A stretch of 64,000 nt of DNA from Siphonodentalium dalli (GCA_032622095.1 CP136063.1:93041980-93105979), one strand, 5' to 3'; shown: positions 10,629 to 22,871, counted from the first letter of the stretch. Numbers and translations: made by a program. The notes: generated from the letters alone by a model not told the origin.

Positions 10629-11523
10629 TTATACGCCCTTTTTGAAAAAAGGTTGTATTATGTTATCAGTCTGTCCGTCCGTCTGTCCGTCCGTCCGTCC
10701 GTCCGTCCGTCCGTTAACATTTTTGGTTTACGATCGATAACTCCAGTTTGGATTATTTGATCTGAACCAAAGTTGGTATGTGTATTTCTCAGCTAAAGAT
10801 ACAGGCCAAGTTCGAATATGGGTTATGTCCAATTATTTTTACATGAGTTACGGCCCTTTTTCGACTTAGAATTTTACCGTCTGTTAACATTTTTGGTTTC
10901 CGACCGATAACTCCAGTTTGGATTATTTGATCTGAACCAAAGTTGGTATGTGTATTTCTCAGCTAAAGATACAGGCCAAGTTCGAATATGGGTTATGTCC
11001 AATTATTTTTACATGAGTTACGGCCCTTTTTCGACTTAGAATTTTACCGTCTGTTAACATTTTTGGTTTCCGACCGATAACTCCAGTTTGGATTATTTTA
11101 TCTGAACCAAAGTTGGTATGTGTATTTCCCAGCTAAAGATACAGGCCAAGTTCGAATATGGGTTCCGTCCAATTATTTTTACATGAGTTACGGCCCTTTT
11201 TCAACTTAGAATTTGACCAATTTCATAACATTTTGGTTTCCGACCGATAACTCCAGTTTTTATTATTATTTGAGCTGAACCAAAGCTGGTATGTGTATTT
11301 CCCAGCTAAAACTACACACCAAGTTTGAATATAGGTTCTGTCTAATTATTTTTACATGAGTTATGGCCATTTTTCGACTTAGAATTTGACCACATTTTGG
11401 CATTGAAATTAGGGGTATATCAGATTTTCTTTAAATGTAAGCTCAAAGTATTATCTTATTTTGCGATAGTACAATTCGAAATGGCTAAAGGGCGTATTTT
11501 GCCACGCCCTAGCGATGCTCTTG
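10629..11523 (+). mobile_element. Helentron-like non-autonomous element with 170-bp tandem core
   Basis: The left end ATACGCCCTTT is matched by a subterminal AAAGGGCGTAT near the right end (about 11486). This is followed by a small hairpin GGGCGTATTTTGCCACGCCC and the tail TAGCGATGCTCTTG. After a CCGT-rich run (10660-10715) come about four tandem units beginning AACATTTTTGGTTT at 10716, 10886 and 11056, exactly 170 bases apart, the last degenerate. A terminal plus subterminal inverted repeat with a 3' hairpin is typical of Helentron-associated elements. No protein is encoded. Confidence 0.7.
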
Positions 11524-11539
11524 TTTATTTTTCAATTTG

Positions 11540-12118
11540 ACCCGATTTGACCTTGAATTGATCATTTTCAAGGTCAAGGTCAGGTCGGGGTCACAATTTA
11601 ACCCGTCCATGACACTTCCCGTAGGTAGCAAAGTTTGAGCTCAATAGGTTCGAGTCCATAAAGGACACACACATATATATCATTTGTGGGTACCCGTTTC
11701 AAGGTGAAGATCACCTCGGGCGGAAAAACTGAGCCGATGAAAATGTCCTCCGTTCCTAGGAAGCCCTAAATACGTAAGAATCACACAGAAACGAGTTCCA
11801 GATAACGTAAACAAAACCGTATGCGAAAGCCGAAGGGAATAAAGAGCGTTAACCGGTTAACGACCCCAAATATGGAAGATCTTTATCAACGACACTGCGG
11901 ATACGAACGCTCTTTAACTATCAACGCGATTAACCCCGCAGTGCCGTTTTTGTGACTGAGTGAAGAACGGGTGCTCTGAGCTTCTCCAAAACGCCGCGAC
12001 GACAATTCCCGTGTGATTTTACCCTTAGATGGGAAGTTTGATCTCGATCGGTGCAGCCGTTTTCGAGTCTATAAAGGACAAACACATATATTTACGGAAG
12101 TCTCAAAATATATAGTAG
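11540..12118 (+). repeat. Dispersed repeat family B, copy 2
   Basis: Same order of words as the copy at 8280-8820, including GATCACCTCGGGCGGAAAAA, GCGGATACGAACGCTCTTTA and CCGCGACGAC. It has an extra segment (GAGCGTTAACCGGTTAACG) absent from copy 1 and ends in AAAATATATAGTAGA. Confidence 0.65.
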
Positions 12119-12119
12119 A

Positions 12120-12690
12120 CTAGCAGGTTAGCCCGCCACTGGCGTGGTTCGTCTCATGGCTTTGTTTGAAAAAGCAATTGCAACAGCTTCCGAGACACGT
12201 ATGCTGCACCTAGGTGTACAATTTCGTCGAAATCCGCGAGTTTTACCCGATTTGACCTTGAATTGATCAGTAGGCTTCAATATTCGACACGGCAATTGAC
12301 TGCCGTGGGCCACGGACTGCCGTAACAGTTGATACCATGTTCACATTCGGCGGATCGGGCACTGCAGTCAGTCAAAAAACATAACGCGCACGCTATAACT
12401 CCGGTATCACTAACGTACGCGGCATTGGAAGGGTCAGGTTAACTTCCGCCTGGATCCACGTGGCGTGACATAATTCACAACCACGTGTATTTACCTCGAA
12501 AGTGTTAAAATTGCGCGACCGCGACACACACAATGGCCCGATAATGGGCACACGTTCCCTGGCATTTCCCTGGATTCGTACAGATGACGAAATATGAGTG
12601 CGACAGAGAATATTGTTTGATCGAAAGCATTTGAATTAATACGTCGCAATACTCGCCTTGATGGTGGCTAATAGATATTTGTCCCTGCTA
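12120..12690 (+). repeat. Repeat with TTAGCCCGCCACTGGCG head, partial
   Basis: The head and a segment CGAAATCCGCGAGTTTTACC match the element at 13866-14266. Sequence from about 12270 on is not matched elsewhere in the window. Confidence 0.5.
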
Positions 12691-13235
12691 GGTGTTGGGA
12701 ATGTCGTCACACAATACGCTCATGTCTGCATACAGTCTTACACGCACACGACGATACCCAGACGTAAGAATGACATTAGGCACATACGCTCTTTATCAAC
12801 TACAATGCGATATGAACGCTCTTTAACTATCAACGCTATTAACCCCTTTGTTGTGACTGAGAGTGGAGAACGGGTGCTCTGAGCTTCTCCAAAACGCCGC
12901 GACGACGATTCTCGTGGGTTTTTACCCTTATATGGGAAGTTTGAACTCAATCGAGCCAGCCGTTTTAGAGTCTATAGAGGACACATATACGGAAGTCTCA
13001 AAATATATAGTAGAGAAGACTAGCAGGTGACCCGACTTCGTCCGGGCTTTGACCTTGAATTGACAATTTTGAAGGTCGAGGTCAGGTCGGAGTCATGATT
13101 TGACCTGTCCGAAACACTCCCCGGGCAAAATCACCCGTAGGTATCAAATTTCGTCGAAATCCGTCCAGCAGTTTTCCCGGCCATAGCTAACAGACAAACA
13201 AACAGGCAGAAGTCCCAAAATATATATTAGATCAT
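12690..13235 (+). repeat. Family B copy 3 and short family A copy
   Basis: About 12690-13017 is a truncated family B copy. From 13018 a short copy of the CTAGCAGGTGACCCGACTTC element follows. It has a single internal unit and ends AAAATATATATTAGA at about 13230. Confidence 0.55.
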
Positions 13236-13857
13236 TTGTGGGTACCCGTTTCAAGGTGAAGGTCACCTCGGGCGGAAAAACTGACCCGATTCCCAGGAAC
13301 CCCTAAGTACGAACACAGAATCACACAACACGCTCATGTCTGTACACAGACACGCTCATGTCTGGACACACACACGCTCTTTATCAACGACACTGCGGAT
13401 ACGAACACACACATATATATCATTTGTGGATACCCGTTTCAAGGTGAAGATCACCTCGGGCGGAAAAACTGAGCCGATGAAAATGTCCCCCGTTCCTAGG
13501 AAGCCCTAACTACGTAAGAATCACACAGAAGCGAGTTCCAGATAACATAACCAAAACCGTATGCGAAAGGGAATAAAGAGCATTAACCAGTTAACGAACC
13601 CAAATATGGAAGATCTTTATCAACGACACTGCGGATACGAACGCTCTTTAACTATCAAACGCGATTAACCCCGCAGTGCCGTTTTTGTGTGACCGAGAGT
13701 GAAGAACGGGTGCTCTGAGCTCCAAAACGCCGCGACGACCATTCTCGTGGGTTTTTACCCTTATATAGGAAGTTTGAGCCCAATCGGTCCAGCCGTTTTC
13801 GAGTCTATAAAGGACAAACACATATATTTACGGAAGTCTCAAAATATATAGTAGACT
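13232..13857 (+). repeat. Dispersed repeat family B, copy 4
   Basis: Contains two partial B units. The CATTTGTGGRTACCCGTTTC word occurs twice (about 13232 and 13421), followed by the complete 3' half ending AAAATATATAGTAGA. Confidence 0.6.
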
Positions 13858-13865
13858 AGCAGGTT

Positions 13866-14270
13866 AGCCCGCCACTGGCGGCATTCGTCCCATGACTTTA
13901 TTCGAAAAAGCAATTGCAACAGGTTCCGAGACACTTTAGTTGCATTTGCACCAAATTTCGTCGAAATCAGCAAGTTTTACCCGATTTGACCTTGAATTGA
14001 CAATTTTGTAGGTCAAGGTCAGGTCGTGGTCATGATTTGACCCGTCAAAAACACTCCCCGGACAAAAGTACAGAAATCCGCCAGTTTTACCCCATTTGAC
14101 CTTGAATTGACCAGTTTGAAGGTCGGGGTCACGATTTGACCCGTCCGTGACACTTTCGGGACAAAAGTACCCATATGTAGCAAGTTTGGGCTCAATCGGT
14201 TGACCTGTCCCGAGTTGACCATTTTGCTTCCATATAATTTTCATGGGACGAATGCCGTCAGTGGCGTAAT
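13866..14270. mobile_element. Element with inverted CGCCACTG-NCGGCATTCGTCC ends
   Basis: The left end CGCCACTGGCGGCATTCGTC is the reverse complement, with one mismatch, of the right-end segment ending near 14266 (GACGAATGCCGTCAGTGGCG). Between them are three tandem units of about 70-125 bases rich in TTGACCTTGAATTGAC and GACCCGTC words. The same internal words appear on the opposite strand at 45830-46340. Confidence 0.6.
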
Positions 14271-14279
14271 ATTTAAATT

Positions 14280-14633
14280 TTAACATAGGATTTCGCATTC
14301 AAATCGATTTATGTCGATAAAACTGTTATTTTTCAAAATTTCAAGCTGAGACTTCGTGTGTCTGCGTGTAATACTAATATGTTCTTAAAATGACACAGTC
14401 CAATACGTAATTATGTTTTAGATGGAAGAAATTAAAGTTTTTCGATGGTAAAATTTAACATAGGATTTCCCATTAAAATCGATTTATGTCGATAAAACTC
14501 TTATTTTTCAAAATTTTAAGCTGAGACTTGGTGTGTCTGTGTGTAATACTTACATATTCTTAAAATGACAGAGTCCAACACGTAATTATGTTTTTGATGA
14601 AAGAAATTAATTTTTTTCGATGCTAAATTTCGA
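14280..14633 (+). repeat. 175-bp tandem duplication
   Basis: Two copies of a unit beginning TAACATAGGATTTC start at 14281 and 14456 (175 apart) and share CGATTTATGTCGATAAAAC and GCTGAGACTT. No coding sense. Confidence 0.8.
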
Positions 14634-14639
14634 GCGATA

Positions 14640-14942
14640 ACGTTGCGTTGAATTGTAAACAAACGCTCTTTTATTGCGACGCGTCATATACAAACGCTCA
14701 TTAAATTATCACGTGATTAACCCCCGTAGTGCCGTTTTTGTGACTGGGATTGGAGAATGGGTGCTCTGAGCTTTTCCAAAACGCCGCGACGACGATTCCG
14801 GTTGTTTTTTACCCTTAGATGTTTGAGCTCAATCGAGCCAGCCGTTTTCGAGTCTATAGAGGACAAATATATTTATATATTTACGGAAGTCTCAAAATAT
14901 ATAGGAGATATATTTACGGAAGTCTCAAAATATATAGGAGAC
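14640..14942 (+). repeat. Family B copy 5 with a duplicated tail
   Basis: The 3' half of family B ends twice in the word TTTACGGAAGTCTCAAAATA (14879 and 14911), a 32-bp tail duplication. Confidence 0.6.
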
Positions 14943-15378
14943 TAGCTGATGTGTCCGACTTTGCCCGGGCTATTTAGGGATTTCTTTGTGATCTCCTCCA
15001 TCTGGGCAAAATTTTCAGCGTCTGGACAAACTATTGTTTGATCGGTCCAGAAACATGCCTATATAAGCGTGCATATAAGCGAGGTCAAGACACGGTCGCA
15101 CGTGAAATTGGACCTGCCCATATTGTTCCAGGGATTAAAGTAGCCCTACATAACAAACTCGAGTCGGATCGGTTGAGGTCCAGAAACATGCCCATATGAG
15201 CATATATAAGCGATGTGAAGGTCAAGGACACGGTCGCAAGTGAAATTGGACCCGTACGTCCATGTTGTTCCCGGGATCAAAGTAGTCTTACATCATGACA
15301 AATTTGAGTCGGATTGGTCGATTAGTTTTCGAGTCTATAAGATACACAGACAGACGGAAGTTCCAAAATATATATCAG
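14941..15378 (+). repeat. Family A element, single-core version
   Basis: Opens ACTAGCTGATGTGTCCGACT, has two internal units marked by CGGTCCAGAAACATGCC and GTGAAATTGGACC, and closes with AGACAGACGGAAGTTCCAAA then TATATATCAGA. A close relative is at 35788-36190. Confidence 0.65.
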
Positions 15379-15412
15379 AATATCAGGGATACAGTTTAAA
15401 TTAATCAAACTA

Positions 15413-15955
15413 TAGTGAGTATCGTAGTAGAGTTCAGACCAAGCGGCACCGACGAGTTGCAAGAAAGCATCCATCGCATAAAGGGTCCAATGATCTGATT
15501 AATAATACAGTAACCAGGGACGTGCAGACAGGGAGTTGGGGTGTCACCCCTCCACCTTTGGTCAAAATTTTATGCAACAGCAGAAATTTCAGGCCGAAAA
15601 TTTGTTGGAGTTATTCTGATAATTCAAGTTTACAACCATTATTTTGTGTAACATATTTTGTGGCCAATATTTCTCAACTATGCGGGCCTGGAAGTAGGTT
15701 GGAATTATCGGACAGTTGGAATGTGCAGCGATGTATCTCATTTTCGTTCATGGAATGTGTGAGGTAAAGCCAAAATCACTGAAATTAACCAATATATGAC
15801 AAATTCGGTCTGGTTCAAGAGCGGGTCCAGTTGGAAAATAAAAACATTTAAGTTGGATACCCCACCTCGCCCCCAACGGGTGAACCACGATATACACAGG
15901 CGTTTATAAGATATTAGTATTCACCAAATGATGTTGTGCAATAGCTGACGATTCA
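15413..15955. mobile_element. SINE-like repeat S1 interrupted by a CAGGGACGT-type insertion
   Basis: The left half of family S1 is at 15413-15514 and its right half (CCACGATATACACAGG onward) at about 15885-15955. Between them is a segment of about 366 bp starting CAGGGACGTGCAGACAGG (15515). Its left end matches the four hAT-like elements elsewhere. Its right end (near 15880) is degraded, and no 8-bp duplication is readable. Confidence 0.6.
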
Positions 15956-18427
15956 TGCTTAAAATAATATCAAAGACGCGCATGTTGATGCGGATTACAA
16001 CGCTATCTGACGCGAACCAGTGATAAAAGAGGAACCACTCTATATTCCGGATCCTGCTGGCATTCACATCGTTCTTCCGAAGAGTTGCGAAAACAACGCG
16101 ATGGCGTTGCACAACCCCATGCACCAGATGATTTTTTTTAAAGGTCAGAAATTAGAAAATTCATTGGGTGTGGTCTGTTAAACTGCCATATCATATTTGC
16201 TTCTATTTAATCATTCCATGTTGGTAATTAATGAACGATTATAAGTTATATAATTTATGTCGGAATTGTGTGCACTCATTTGGGCCTGAACGGGTACTAT
16301 GGTTTATGATGGCAGTCAAAATGGCAGCAAATGTATAGAAAATTATATATTTCGCCCTTATGTGCGTATATGTCGTGACTGATACATGCATGAAGTTGTC
16401 CAATCTGCATTAGATCTGCATTAAAAGAAACACTTTAAATGGGACACAATAGAAGCCAATATGAACAAGGAAATTGCATGCACATGTGGTATGAGATATA
16501 TAGTGTAGAAGACCAGAGATACCGCGTTACATTTAATTTATTCAAGACACAACCTTGTATAATTTAGTGCTGCGTGACATCAGCTATGTGGAGAGTGCAC
16601 ACTCAATGAAGATAATACGATTGGTGCATACTGGCGTGGTTAAGCTTGCCACTATGGGCGCGGACATTTTGTCATATCTGGCTTGTGGGTAATTATATGA
16701 GTAAGTATCAGACTAATTATAATTAATATTTCCAGAGTTTCAAAAGCTGTACAAAATAAATGTTATGCCCTAGTAGACCAGGGAACATCAAAGGAAGATA
16801 CATCGGGATGACGGTACAATGTAACAGTGCTCTCATTACATTAAAATTATCACTCGCACATGTCCAGATGACAGCACGGGACCAAATGTGAGTTTAGACA
16901 GCATATACCGGGTATCGTTGACCATAAGATACGAACTAACACTTATTCAGCGGTAATTCAGCGGTAATTCTGTTCATTTCACATCAAAATATGGTCTGTT
17001 CATTTCACATCAAAAATATGGCTGGTTTTCGGTGAAATATCATACTACGTTCTTTAAAATATAAATATTGTTTTGAGACTAGAAGTAGGTGAAAGCAAAT
17101 GAACAACAGATTTCACGTCGGCCATATTGGGCGCCATCTTGGATTCAAGGAAATGATCAAGGGTGTGAACTCCACACCCACCCAGGAATTGAAGCACACA
17201 CCATCTAGAATAACAATCCGCTGTTTAACAGAACATTTATATTGCCACCAGTAGGATATTTCATATGAAAGAGTTAAGTTATGCTTTCGGTAATGTTTTC
17301 GACCGAATTGGCCATCAACTTATATTGACATTTTTCAACAGGTTGAGGAACCAGTCGAGTTGATTACTCCGATCACGAGGCGTGAAGATAATGACTAGTT
17401 AAAATTGTTAATTTATGCCGACTGAAAAATGGTAAGGTTATTCTGATATATAGGTAAATTGTAATACTAATATTTAGTATAAATATATGTTGGTTTATAG
17501 ATCAAAAGTGGAACATTTTCCTGCTGTTGATAACATTTTAGACTGAACTTACCATCAGTAATTTTATCAATTTTGCAACAGTTGAAGTTGGAAAGCTAGA
17601 GGTACCAATATACAAAGTAGCTGACAAATTCCAACACAAGGGCTTGGGGTTAGGAATTAAATTTCCAATCACGTCTATGGGGAATTGTGTCTATGGTTCA
17701 ATTAGGGTGGGTATGTAATTGCAAATTTGATTGTAGTTTGACACCCACACCCTCAATGATCTTCTAGCAGTGCTAATGCATGCACGCCCAAGCTCTGCCC
17801 AACCACATTTCTCTAAAAACAATAGTCAGTGTAGAGTTGGCCCTAGCGGCACAACGAGATGCGAACATCTACGTATAGGCTTGAAAGAACATTTATTCAC
17901 TAACTACATGGATGCAAGTTTGTCTGACATTTTGTTATAACAATATCAGATCATGCAACTTCGTTATATGTACTCCGTGTATAGTATGCAACAAAACAAC
18001 ATCCATTCCTTATATTTTCACTCAATTTGCATACTATAAGATTACATGAGCATTAAAGACATACTATGGACTTGTTCGGGTGCATGAAACTGATAAGCTA
18101 GTACTCAGGCAATGTGTCAACTGGAGGAATGTAGAATTCTACTAACATCGCCAAAACCTCAATGAAATCGACCACACCACTCCATAGAAAACATCAGCGC
18201 AAGTTTCGGACGCAACAAACGGCGATAAACCAACGCAAATGGTTTCGTCATCGAGAGTAATTAAATTTAATTGATATATAAGAATGACGGTGTGTGTTAT
18301 AAATTTGGATTTATATTCGTAAAAATAACTATATTGAGCAAGATTATTCTACATTTCTATTTTATCACCCTACCGGAGTGTTTCACATCACTTTAATTAG
18401 TATCCATTTTTCACACTATTTTGGCAG
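15956..18427. other. Unassigned intergenic DNA with one repeat fragment
   Basis: No gene is recognised. 17821-17895 is a fragment of repeat S1 (CCTAGCGGCACAACGAGATG). A short duplication of TGTTCATTTCACATCAAAA lies near 16972-17018. Confidence 0.45.
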
Positions 18428-18640
18428 CGTGGTGCAAGGTGCATCCACACAATATGGAATCATGTTGGGAACTGCGTGAGAATCAATGTCCAGCATTCAA
18501 GTTCCACATCGTGTGTCCGAAAAACGCATGGTCCATATATGTACACAATAGAAAATTTCCTGACATTGTTACAATAAAGAGCGTGTCTCTAAATTATATG
18601 GAGGAAGCTGGAAGCAGCTGTTACATTTTATATGACTGCT
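18428..18640 (+). CDS. Possible internal exon, Cys-rich module (unidentified)
   Basis: An open stretch of 213 bases lies between a plausible acceptor (CACTATTTTGGCAG) and a consensus donor GTAAGT at 18641. Both boundaries are phase 1, so the exon would be symmetric, a common property of shuffled extracellular domains. The 70-residue translation has six cysteines and begins WCKVHPHNMESCWELRENQC. It later contains FKFHIVCPKNAW and ends SCYILYDC. I do not recognise the family, and no neighbouring exon with matching phase was identified. It could be a chance open frame or a relic. Confidence 0.3.
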
Positions 18641-18843
18641 GTAAGTTATTGTCAGCTTGGAATATCGACGTCATATATTATATCAGCAGAAGTAGGGGTG
18701 ACCTAACATGTTTTGTTTTGGTTTTCCATTTGCTGATTATTCGCCCTCCACATTTTCTTCCTTGTAAAAGGTTACATCTTGCCATCCGGTGGTCCGCCGA
18801 CCCCCGTGGAGTTTTATAGAACACAGAAAGACCAACCAACATT

Positions 18844-19051
18844 CGCAACTATAGTCAGGGTTGGGGTAATTGTAATTTGTAATTGTAATTGAATGTAATT
18901 AATTACATTTTCCCAAGTAATTGGATGTAATTTGTAATTGAAGGTTTTTTCAATTACATGTAATTGAATGTAATTAATCGCTGATTACTACCATGCCATA
19001 CCATACTACTATAGTCTATAGTAGTATGGTATGGCATGGTAGTAATCAGCG
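18844..19051. repeat. GTAATTG-rich repeat ending in a perfect 73-bp palindrome
   Basis: 18856-18975 consists of many GTAATTG/CAATTAC words after the start GTCAGGGTTGGGGTAATTG. It runs into 18979-19051, a palindrome with no spacer and an odd central base at 19015 (left arm CGCTGATTACTACCATGCC, and so on). The CAGGGTTGGGG start could be a hAT-like terminus, but the partner end is not evident. Confidence 0.7.
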
Positions 19052-19074
19052 ACTAAACAAATTTATATCAAATA

Positions 19075-19800
19075 CAGTGCCCCGCCCCATCCCTCACCAA
19101 ACGGCACCGATTTGGCGTCTTTAAATTACACGATTATATATCCCGTATATATGATGGACAATAATGTGTATATATATATCTGATGGCAATAGGCGCTAAA
19201 ATATTGTTATCAATTTTGTTGCCCCTCTCCCCTTCATTGCACCCTGATTCGAATGACGACACTTATGACAGCTTTAAACCACACAGTTATACTCCTGATA
19301 TCATGGAGATGATTATGTATAAGTTTGGTGGTAATCGGCGACCAAACAAATTCTTATCAAATTCGGTGTCCCCTCTGGCCCCATCTCCCATCCAAACGGC
19401 ACCAATCTGACTAATTTAAATCACACGATTAGATTCCGTGTATGATGGAGACGAATGTGCATCAATTTGGTGGAAATCGGCGCAAAAATATGTTTTATTA
19501 ATTTTGGTGCCCCTCTCCCCTTTCGTGCACCACTGACTCGAACGGCGCCACTTTTTACATCTTTAAACCACATCGTTAGATTCCTGATATGTTGGAGATA
19601 TTATTTATAAGTTTGGTGGAAATCGGCGACAACAATTTTTGCTGCCTCTCCCCTTGTCCTGCCCCTGATAGCAACAGCGTCAATTAAAAAAAAACCACAC
19701 CATCATCTTCCACATAAAACGTTACCCCTGTTATACCTCTTTTGTTCCTTCTAGATGGTCCCACGTCAATTTATATAGAACACGGACAGACAGACAGATA
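19075..19800 (+). repeat. ~145-bp tandem core repeat
   Basis: Four to five degenerate units share CGGCGMCAAA, TTGGTGCCCCTCTCCCC, AACGGCACC and CACACGATTAGATTCC. The GGCG word recurs near 19190, 19337, 19478 and 19623, about 145 apart. The array closes with ACGGACAGACAGACAGATAT. Stops in all frames argue against coding. Confidence 0.7.
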
Positions 19801-20042
19801 TAGCAAATATAGATATGAGCTCATATGGTATCACCCCCTCCCCCTGAATCCTGAATACCAGTTAATTTGGGGGGGGGGGTGAATCCTGAATACATGTTAA
19901 GAAATAATATGCGATAAATGACATACAAATTGACTGTTTTAATATCAGACAGATACAAGCAGAAGTTACATAGACACATTATGATCCATTATACCTGACA
20001 TGATATTGGAGTAGAGTATTATGGGCGTTATGAGGCCGTTAT

Positions 20043-21810
20043 GATACGATTAATGATGCTTTATGATGGCATGGTGGTCGAATATGCCCAAGAAGCTATT
20101 CTACCCGCTCATTAACACAGATAATTAGCACACAATATTATTTTGCGCCATCAAAACCTGCGTCCAAGATGTTTTGCTTGAACCCGAATACCAGTTAATT
20201 CCTGGGTATGAATCCCGCGGACGGCTTCAAACACACTGAATCCCGCGTACCGAAGGGGGGGGGGGGGTACTCTCAGATATACCGTACTTCGCTATATATG
20301 GTGTCCTGTTTCTGCCACATACTTTTTTCGCTTCCTTCGTTTGTTTTTTTCGCTTGAAGCAAGCGAAATAATATCAATTATCTCGGTTCCTTCGCCACGA
20401 AGAAATCGAAGGAAGCGAACAAATGAAACGAAAGAAGCGAATGGAGCGAAAAAAAAGTATGTGGCGGAAACAGGACTCCATGCTTCATAGCTATAGCCAC
20501 GAATTATATTTAGTAATTCTCATGTGTGTAGCATTAAGGTCCGGTTGAGGGGAAGTTATTTCCCATCAACATGTTCTTATTAAAGTCATAGAATTTTGAA
20601 AAAAATTGGAACCTGTTTGTTTTAAGTGCACGATACGATTAATGATGCTTTATGATGGCATGGTGGTCGAATATGCCCAAGAAGCTATTCTACCCGCTCA
20701 TTAACACAGATAATTAGCACACAATATTATTTTGCGCCATCAAAACCTGCGTCCAAGATGTTTTGCTTGAACCCGAATACCAGTTAATTCCTGGGTATGA
20801 ATCCCGCGGACGGCTTCAAAACACACTGAATCCCGCGTACCGAAGGGGGGGGGATACTCTCAGATATACCGTACTTCGCTATATATGGTGTCCTGTTTCT
20901 GCCACATACTTTTTTCGCTTCCTTCGTTTGTTTTTTTCGCTTGAAGCAAGCGAAATAATATCAATTATCTCGGTTCCTTCGCCACGAAGAAATCGAAGGA
21001 AGCGAACAAATGAAACGAAAGAAGCGAATGGAGCGAAAAAAAAGTATGTGGCGGAAACAGGACTCCATGCTTCACAGCTATAGCCACGAATTATATTTAG
21101 TAATTCTCATGTGTGTAGCATTAAGGTCCGGTTGAGGGGAAGTTATTTCCCATCAACATGTTCTTATTAAAGTCATAGAATTTTGAAAAAAATTGGAACC
21201 TGTTTGTTTTAAGTGCACGATACGATTAATGATGCTTTATGATGGCATGGTGGTCGAATATGCCCAAGAAGTTATTCTACCCGCTCATTAACACAGATAA
21301 TTAGCACACAATATTATTTTTGCGCCATCAAAACCTGCGTCCAAGATGTTTTGCTTGAACCCGAATACCAGTTAATTCCTGGGTATGAATCCCGCGGACG
21401 GCTTCAAAACACACTGAATCCCGCGTACCGAAGGGGGGGGGGGGATACTCTCAGATATACCGTACTTCGCTATATATGGTGTCCTGTTTCTGCCACATAC
21501 TTTTTTCGCTTCCTTCGTTTGTTTTTTTCGCTTGAAGCAAGCGAAATAATATCAATTATCTCGGTTCCTTCGCCACGAAGAAATCGAAGGAAGCGAACAA
21601 ATGAAACGAAAGAAGCGAATGGAGCGAAAAAAAAGTATGTGGCGGAAACAGGACTCCATGCTTCACAGCTATAGCCACGAATTATATTTAGTAATTCTCA
21701 TGTGTGTAGCATTAAGGTCCGGTTGAGGGGAAGTTATTTCCCATCAACATGTTCTTATTAAAGTCATAGAATTTTGAAAAAAATTGGAACCTGTTTGTTT
21801 TAAGTGCACG
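20043..21810 (+). repeat. 588-bp unit in three tandem copies, each with an internal hairpin
   Basis: Units start GATACGATTAATGATGC at 20043, 20632 and 21219 (589 and 587 apart) and are nearly identical, differing mainly in G-run length (about 9-13 G). Each contains a ~175-bp inverted repeat (20302-20479, 20889-21066, 21478-21656) with ends TCCTGTTTCTGCCACATAC and GTATGTGGCGGAAACAGGA. An open frame of about 106 codons in copies 2 and 3 runs through the hairpin and a G-run. Its breakage in copy 1 by the G-run indicates it is not a gene. Confidence 0.9.
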
Positions 21811-22068
21811 AAACGATAAAGAGGGTGTGTCTCGCTTCTGTCCGATAATTTTAAAATGACAAACTGGGCTTGAAGGTACCTTAACAATGCCCATTTGTAT
21901 TGAAAAATGAACGTGATTAACACGAGCACCTCATATAGTATTAAAACTATATACATAACATGGATAGAAAAATTCTATATCAGACTATGATAATTCTCTT
22001 CTCAAACGTGTTATTGTGTTAACTAGTATTTAAATAAAAGTACAAAATTGTTTAGTTAAAAAAAATAG

Positions 22069-22240
22069 TGAGTATCGAGTTCAGGCCTAGCGGCACCGAC
22101 GAGATGCGAACATCCATCGTGATGACCTTATAGCTTTAGGCTCTAAAGGAATAGACGCTACCCCGTGGCTCACCACGATATACACAGCTAATTCTAGACT
22201 AATATATTCACCAAATGGTGTTGTGCAAGAGCTTAATGAA
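22069..22240 (+). repeat. SINE-like repeat S1, most complete copy
   Basis: Matches 4328-4497 closely, with the segments CCTAGCGGCACCGACGAGAT, TTATAGCTTTAGGCTCTAAA and CCACGATATACACAGC all present. It ends at TTGTGCAAGAGCT. Confidence 0.65.
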
Positions 22241-22340
22241 GTCTGAAAATAGCCCAGACGAATATATCACGTGCTGTAGATCAATAACTCAACATAATAG
22301 AAGTAGAATATACCTGGTACGACTGTACTAGTTTCATGTG

Positions 22341-22510
22341 TACAGTAATGCCCTAAGTAATCGACTCCTTAACCACAGCAGAATTATGGATAACTTTCCG
22401 ATGAGCTTTCCGATGAATGGCAACAAGCCATATTTGCGACTAAATCCTGAAAAGTTACCCATAATTCTGCTGTGGTTAATTAGGAGTCGATTACTTAGAA
22501 CATTACTGTA
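22341..22510. mobile_element. TA-flanked hairpin MITE, family M1
   Basis: Ends are TACAGTAATGCCCTAAGTAA and, inverted, TTACTTAGAACATTACTGTA. It has the same arms as 2551-2764 but a deleted left inner arm (about 40 bases missing). Confidence 0.85.
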
Positions 22511-22871
22511 GATGCAGCAATATTGCCATTCAGCCAAAATATGACAAAGCCCGATTCATTTGCCAAATTTGATAGTTAAAAATCCCCATAGTTGTATATT
22601 TATATTCAACAATTGTGTCATGAATACATATTTATTCGCCCACGATATACGAACACTGGCGGGCAGCCAGGTGCTCGCGACCCGTTTATATATATACCCA
22701 TGTGCAAATATATGCGAGATATTCACAAGGAAAATACACTCCAGTTTGTACAGATAAGCATTCGTGCACCATGTGGCTTTAATATGTGTAGATAAATTAT
22801 CGGCCGATACGCCTGCATTTATAGCGAGATTTTATAGTGGGTTTTTTTCTTCACTTTTGTGAAAAATACAG

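Noticed and set aside
20763-21674. Two ~106-residue open frames that look conserved
   Set aside because: They run through a hairpin and a poly-G run in a recent tandem repeat; conservation is duplication, and copy 1 is frameshifted.
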